Below, in pieces: positions 59,073 to 64,000 of a stretch of 64,000 bases of DNA. How positions within the stretch are numbered: the stretch's first letter is position 1; every line of letters begins with the position of its first letter. The notes under the pieces were generated by a model that had not been told where the DNA came from, did not search any database, and was given only the letters and a program-made list of their open reading frames with translations. The stretch is from the NCBI GenBank assembly GCA_021209875.1, contig JAGYVD010000002.1, forward strand, positions 5,456,001 through 5,520,000, written 5' to 3'. The position numbers and the translations under genes are program-made. The stretch comes from Rosellinia necatrix (Eukaryota; Ascomycota; Sordariomycetes; Xylariales; Xylariaceae).

Positions 59073-60326
59073 TGTGGTGAGCCGGCTAGAGCTAAGTCCT
59101 GGCGGCTAATGCTTGCTTCTTCTCTGCGGCGCTGCCTAGCTGTCTCCAGTGGGAAAGACAGACTGGGGAGAGGAGAGAGGAGAACGAGAACGCCAATTGA
59201 CTACTAGGAAAGCTCCTCTTATGTGCATACAAGATTGATTTCAATGGGTCTTGGGAGGTGCCCCAGGAAGGAGACTACACTATGTTGATCAGCGTCGGGG
59301 AAGACGACCACCGGCCGAGTGTCGCGTGGGCGGAGACTTATATAAGTGACAGGATGTAGTAGTACTGCATCGGCTATCTAACTACCTATGTATCCAGATC
59401 TTACCTACCTTGCGAGTCGCCTCGTGCAAGGCGAGTCCCATCATTCGGCGATGACGTCCGTGCCCGATCGTTCTAATACACGAAGTGCTTCCTATGCAAC
59501 GCGAAGGGGGCACAGAGGTGGTGCGGGTGATGATGCTATCGTCCACCCTCTTCCTAATAGGAGATAGATGTCTCTTTCTCAATGTTTTTAAACAATAACT
59601 ACCCTATAAAAAAACAAGCATTTGGGTACTATCTTGTCTCCAATGTTTGTTCGCGTGGGGTTTGCCGTGTCCGTGATGGTTATTGCCGGGAGATCCTTGC
59701 AACCCAAGCGAAGAGACCGCGGATCATCCTTTCTCGAATAGGCAGGCATCTCACATGTCTTATCTTGTGCCCTGCCGGGTTCGCCGGGACATGCTTGCCT
59801 GATCCATACGCCTATGAGGATCCCTACAGTAGTGTACAAATGCAGCTCAGGCCACACGGGACGGTGAGATTGGAACCACACGCGTCACTCTACACAAGCA
59901 AAGTGAGATTGAAGATATAGTTATGGCATGCCCAACATGGTACAGTCTGTCTGGATTCTACTATGTATGTATGCAAGTTGTTATTACGCTCAACGACTAT
60001 TATGCCCACATTAAACATAGTTACTCCATATTCCTCCTAGCATTATTCAAATTTAACCGCAGCGCCGGGATACTGTTAAATGTATAACATACTAACGAGC
60101 CAATGCACGGACAAAGGAAAACAAGAAGTGATTATTTTTGTCGATAAATGATGAGACAGACCGTATGTGTTGTGTGTGTGTGTGTGCGTGTGTGTGTTCT
60201 GTGTGATTCATTTCCGCCATTCTTGTGTGCTATGCATGCCCAGAACGATGTCAAAAGGCAACCAAAACTCCGACGGCAAAAAAAAAAAAAAGTTTCAAGG
60301 GAATGATGAAATGGAGGGGATGGATG
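59073..60326. other. Intergenic region between carboxypeptidase and Thr-rich wall protein
   Basis: About 1.25 kb without a gene. It includes the carboxypeptidase promoter side and the 3' flank of the Thr-rich gene, a TG repeat (60166-60197) and a poly-A run near 60279-60291. Confidence 0.65.
60166..60197. repeat. TG dinucleotide repeat
   Basis: About 15 TG units with one CG interruption, roughly 130 nt downstream of the stop codon of the Thr-rich gene. Confidence 0.88.
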
Positions 60327-63300
60327 CTAGATGAACACCAGAGAGACGCCCGCAACCACCCCGGCCCCCATCAACACCACCCGCCTGGGCACCACGACGA
60401 CCCGGACGACGGCGGCCCCCTCCTCGTCGTCGCCCGAGCCCGACGACGACCCCGCCGTGCCCGTCGCCGCCGCCACCGTCCGCGTCGACGTCAGCAGGTA
60501 CGTGCGCGTCGTCGTCACCGTGACCACGCCGCTGGCCCCCGAGCTCGTCACCGTCAGCGTCGTCACGCCCGTCACCGCCACCTCCGTCGTCGTCGTCGAC
60601 GACGGCGACGGCGACGGCGACGTAGACGCACCCACCGCGCCCGTACCACCGCCGCTGCCGCTGGGACCCGTATAAGTCCCGCCGTTGGGGTTCGTCGCGC
60701 CGCCCGTGAAGGTACCGCCGTTGGTGTATGTACCGCCGCTCGGGCTGCCGCCTGTGTAGGTGGCGCCGCCGGAGTTGGTGAAAGCGCCGGAATTGGTCAA
60801 GGCGCCCGTCGCCGTGGCTCCGACGCTGTTACCCGTCGTCGTCGTTGTTGTCGTCGTGGAGTCCGAGACCACCACCGTCACCAGGCTCATGAGGCTCGTG
60901 CTCGTCGTAGTGATGGTCGTGGGCCCATTGCGGCCGTAGCTCGTCGTGGTGATCGTCGTTACGATCGCCGTTGTGGGGCCCGTCGTCGTCGTCGTCGTTG
61001 TCGCGAATGCCGTTCCTGTGCCGCCGCTGCCGCTGTCGCTGCCGCCACCGCCGCCGCTTGCGCTCGAGCTCGTCGAGGTTGTCGAGGTTGTCGAGGTTGC
61101 CGAGGTTCTACGCCTAGAGCTTGTCGTCGTGATCGTCGTGACGGTAACACCGCCGCTGGCCCCCGAGATGGTGCTGGTGGTCGTGATCGTCGTCAGGCCC
61201 CTGGAGTTGAACGAGTTCGCGATGGTCGCCGTCGTCCCGCCCCCGAAGTTGGGGCTTGTGCTCCCCGAGTTAATGCCCGTGATCGAGTTGGTGAAGGTCG
61301 CCGTGCCCCCGAAATTCGTCCTCGTGAACGTGTTCGTGACCGTGGTCGTGCTTCCCGGCGTATTATTTGTGACTGTATTGGTGGCCGTGGCAGTGCTCTG
61401 GGAATTCGTGTTCGTCAAAGTGCTGGTAACCGTTGCGGTGCTTCCGGAATTATTGTTTGTGACCGTATTGGTAACGGTCGAAGTACTCCCGGAGTTAGTG
61501 CTTGTTACTACATCTATGTCTGTGACGGTTGCGGTGCTCCCAGAATTATTGTTTGTGGCCGTATTGGTGACGGTCGTAGTACTCCCAGAGCCAGTGCTTG
61601 TTACTACATCTATGTCTGTGACGGTTGCGGTGCTCCCGGAGCTGGTATATGTCACCGTACTTGTAACAGTTGTGGTGCTGCCGGAATTGACACTGGTCAC
61701 TACATCTATGTCGGTGGCGGTTGCTGTATTTCCAGAATTCGTGCTCGTAATAGTGCTAGTGACGGTTGTCGTGCTCCCCGAATTGTTGCTTATCACGACA
61801 TCAGTGGCAGTGCTCGTAGCAGTTGGGCCTCCCACGACAATCGTAATGGTAGTGGTGGTTGTGCTTGATGAGCTGCTGATGGTTCTAGTCGCTGTCGCAG
61901 TCACGGTATTAACTAGAAACCCATTGTTAGTTTCTGCATCAGTTCTCGCTGTTCGGTAGTTTAAATACCTGTTCTGGTAGGTCCAGCAGTAATGGTAATC
62001 GTACGCGTTGAGAATGAGGTGCTTATCGTTGAACTTGGTATGCTCGTGCTTGCGGCAATGGTAACTGTTGAGTAAAATGTCACACCCGTAGCTGAGCTAG
62101 TGACTGTTTTTGTCTTCGTACGCGTCCGATATTGCGTGATAGTTGTTGCCGACTGCGTCGCAGGTGCTGACTGTGTTATCGTTTTTGTGTAAGTAGAAGC
62201 CAAAAACGTCTGCGTAATAGTAGCCGGTAATTGTGACTGTGTTCTCGTTATTGTTTTGGTGTAGGTCGAAAATGGTGCTGTTTGTGTGACAGAAGAAAAT
62301 GTTATAGATCCCGTCCCTGTTACTGTTCCCGTATAAGTAGTAGAGAATGGGATTGTGCTCGTCGCTGTAATCGTTCCTGTGTAACTAGAGGTAGCTCCCG
62401 TGTCTGTCGTGAAGAAGCTTGAAGTAAAACTAGAAAAAGAAGACGAAGAAAAGGTGCCAGAAGTTGCTGTATATGTGAACTAGGAGATAATATTAGAATC
62501 GATCGCTGTCTGTTTCTCCCTAGGGAGCATATCTAATTCTGGTGACCTGCCCAAGGACACTCACTGTGTAGTCCGATAGCGTCACTGTTGATGTATACTA
62601 ATAAAATGCTGTGTGAGTCGGGCTATATAAAAATAGAGTAGATGTATATACTTACGACCGCAGTTGAAGTTATAGTCGATGTCGCCGTTGCAGTTGCTGT
62701 TGCTGTTGAAGTGCCGATTCCTGTATAGGAACGGGTAAGTGTCTAGGGGATGTTAGACATGGCCTGTCCGGCGCATGTATTGAGAATGTAGCTTACAATT
62801 GTCGATGTGAAGCTTTTCCTGTAATAGAGGTCAGTAATGATGATCATTTGTCTAGTGAAAATCTACGTACAAACTCCTCAATCGCATCAAGGGCTGTGCG
62901 AACAGAGGGTTGGGAAATAGACCTGCAGCAGAAATACTTACGTCACGGATTTAGTAATGTATGATGTATATGTGGCTGTGGTCTGTCGAAATCCTGTTAG
63001 CGTTTATGAACTGTCATTTGAACCGTACGATTGGAAGCTGGTTAGTCGAGTGTTTCCAACGGCCGTCGGTTCTGTGTTTGGTAGAATTACGCGTACTACA
63101 GTGACACATATCAGCATCATTTCATTTGAGAATGTTAGGATGGAGGTTGAAGCGTAGATATCAACTAGGCTATCATCTACTGACCCGCTCCATTTTCCCA
63201 ACTGCCTCCAGACCAGTTGTCGTCCGTAACCGTGACTGTATTTGTCCATGTAGGTGTGCCAGTAATTGTGGCTGTAACCGTATCTTTGACGGTTTTCGTT

Positions 63301-63946
63301 CGGGTGGAAGTGGATATCACTGTAACTGTTGACGCCCAGCAAGTAGGATCGTTGCTAGTATCGTGATCGCCACCCTGCAATTCAGCGTGAGCCTTGGTCA
63401 TAGGAATAGAGATTCATGATGACTTACCCATCCTAAGCCATGGTGTCTATTCCTACCCCCCCGTCCAACCCCATGCACGCCGCCCCTGTGAAAATCGCCT
63501 CTATTTCCACCCTCATCGTGTCGGCTATCTCGGTTTTCGTCTTGGCCATGTTCGCTTTCGTCTCTATGCCCACCTACACCGTGTTCGGAGTTTTCATATC
63601 CTCCATTCCCAGATCCTCCATGCTCGAATCCTCCATGGCTATATTCTCCATGTTCAGAGCCTCCGTAATGACCACCCCTATGCCCGCCGTTCCAATTTCC
63701 ACCACCATCGTGGCGCCCGCCCCAAAAGCCTCCGGTACCGAAACCTCGTTCTTCGATACCGGCGGCGTCGGCTTCGTCATAGGGGTGTTCGGAGCCCCTT
63801 TTAGAATGCTGGTTAGCACCGTGGGGACCAGTCCCAGCATCTCCGTTTTCATTTGTACCAAATCCGTCCTTTGGTACGTAGTTGGACCCAGGATAAGCGG
63901 AGGTTGAGCTGGAAGAGGTGTCTGTGGAACCAGTAGTTGTCGTCAT
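60327..63946 (-). CDS. Large Thr/Ser-rich repeat protein, probably GPI-anchored; 5' end uncertain
   Basis: Proposed exons: 63428-63946, 63185-63374, 62942-62993, 62797-62818, 62656-62742, 62565-62597, 61969-62479, 60327-61912. They join in frame to at least 999 residues; the two introns around 62942-62993 are the least certain. The first exon is Gly/His/Asn/Glu-rich (about residues 60-170, many HGG and GGY words). The remainder is Thr/Ser-rich with SYTGTxT-type words and a 32-residue tandem repeat (96 nt, about 61400-61800) around TDIDVVTS. A Gly/Ser/Thr linker and a hydrophobic tail (VVLMGAGVVAGVSLVFI) follow, as in a GPI signal. This resembles fungal adhesin or wall proteins. No signal peptide follows the ATG at 63946. 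The frame stays open to the window edge and a CTTAG acceptor lies just before the ATG, so a leader exon may lie outside the window. Confidence 0.72.
61400..61800 (-). repeat. 96-nt tandem coding repeat (32 residues)
   Basis: The word TGTTACTACATCTATGTC (plus strand) recurs at about 61503 and 61599 and, with changes, about 61695, spaced 96 nt. On the coding strand it encodes the TDIDVVTS segment followed by Asn-Ser-Gly-Ser-Thr blocks. Flanking diverged copies extend the array in both directions. Confidence 0.85.
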
Positions 63947-64000
63947 ACTAAGCGGCTTATCAGATCCCGCGCCCCCCCAGGGAATCCAACCCCCAGGGAA
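63947..64000. other. Right edge, possible intron before the Thr-rich gene's first visible exon
   Basis: On the minus strand this short stretch ends in a CTGAT branch-like word and a CTTAG acceptor directly before the ATG at 63946. It could therefore be the end of an intron belonging to the same gene. Too little sequence is present to decide. Confidence 0.35.

Noticed and set aside
60225..61868. Plus-strand open frame of 547 codons opposite the Thr-rich gene, and another of 337 codons at 60946-61959
   Set aside because: Both are mirror images of low-complexity Thr/Ser/Gly codons on the minus strand (Arg-rich or Val-rich translation). The minus strand has consistent splicing, repeats and a GPI tail, so these are shadows.

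Overview
The window looks like nuclear DNA of a filamentous ascomycete (Pezizomycotina, most likely Sordariomycetes). The genes carry short introns of about 50-190 nt with GTAAGT/GTGAGT-type donors, intergenic spaces are wide, and the gene content is fungal: cytosolic acetyl-CoA carboxylase, a NudE dynein regulator, a Pho80-type cyclin, pepP aminopeptidase, DUF3669 and velvet-like proteins, and secreted S8 and S10 proteases. No rRNA, convincing tRNA, transposon or CRISPR array was found. Gene models below were built by hand from reading frames, splice signals and family knowledge; no alignment was run.

Layout. 2.1-2.8 kb: a small GPI-anchored secreted protein (+). 4.4-11.4 kb: the 2,279-residue acetyl-CoA carboxylase (-). 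16.4-18.2 kb: NudE homolog (-). 21.6-22.6 kb: DUF3669 protein (-). About 22.6-33.3 kb is gene-poor and holds only a divergent velvet-domain gene (29.2-29.7 kb, -), followed by a mitochondrial BolA-like gene (33.3-33.8 kb, -). 34.8-37.8 kb: subtilisin-like secreted protease (-). 40.1-46.0 kb: three consecutive minus-strand enzyme genes, namely a tandem SnoaL/NTF2-like protein, a type-B carboxylesterase and a bicovalent FAD oxidase. These are followed by a thiamine-diphosphate enzyme on the plus strand (48.4-50.3 kb). 52.5-53.6 kb: Pho80-like cyclin (+). 54.4-56.4 kb: pepP-type Xaa-Pro aminopeptidase (+). 56.9-59.1 kb: serine carboxypeptidase (-). 60.3 kb to the right edge: a large Thr/Ser-rich, probably GPI-anchored wall protein (-), whose 5' end may lie outside the window.

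How the genes fit together. ACC supplies malonyl-CoA and NudE serves dynein/nuclear migration; both are housekeeping. The secreted proteases, esterase and wall proteins are typical of an extracellular digestive and surface repertoire. The 40-50 kb block (SnoaL-like, esterase, FAD oxidase, ThDP enzyme) could be a small accessory metabolic cluster, but no backbone synthase is visible. Notable points include an 8-nt microexon, a probable mitochondrial leader on pepP upstream of its usual start, apparent frame breaks in two adjacent very GC-rich genes, a Gly/Glu insertion that splits a SnoaL domain, and a recurrent palindromic TACCTAGGTA-type motif in intergenic DNA.
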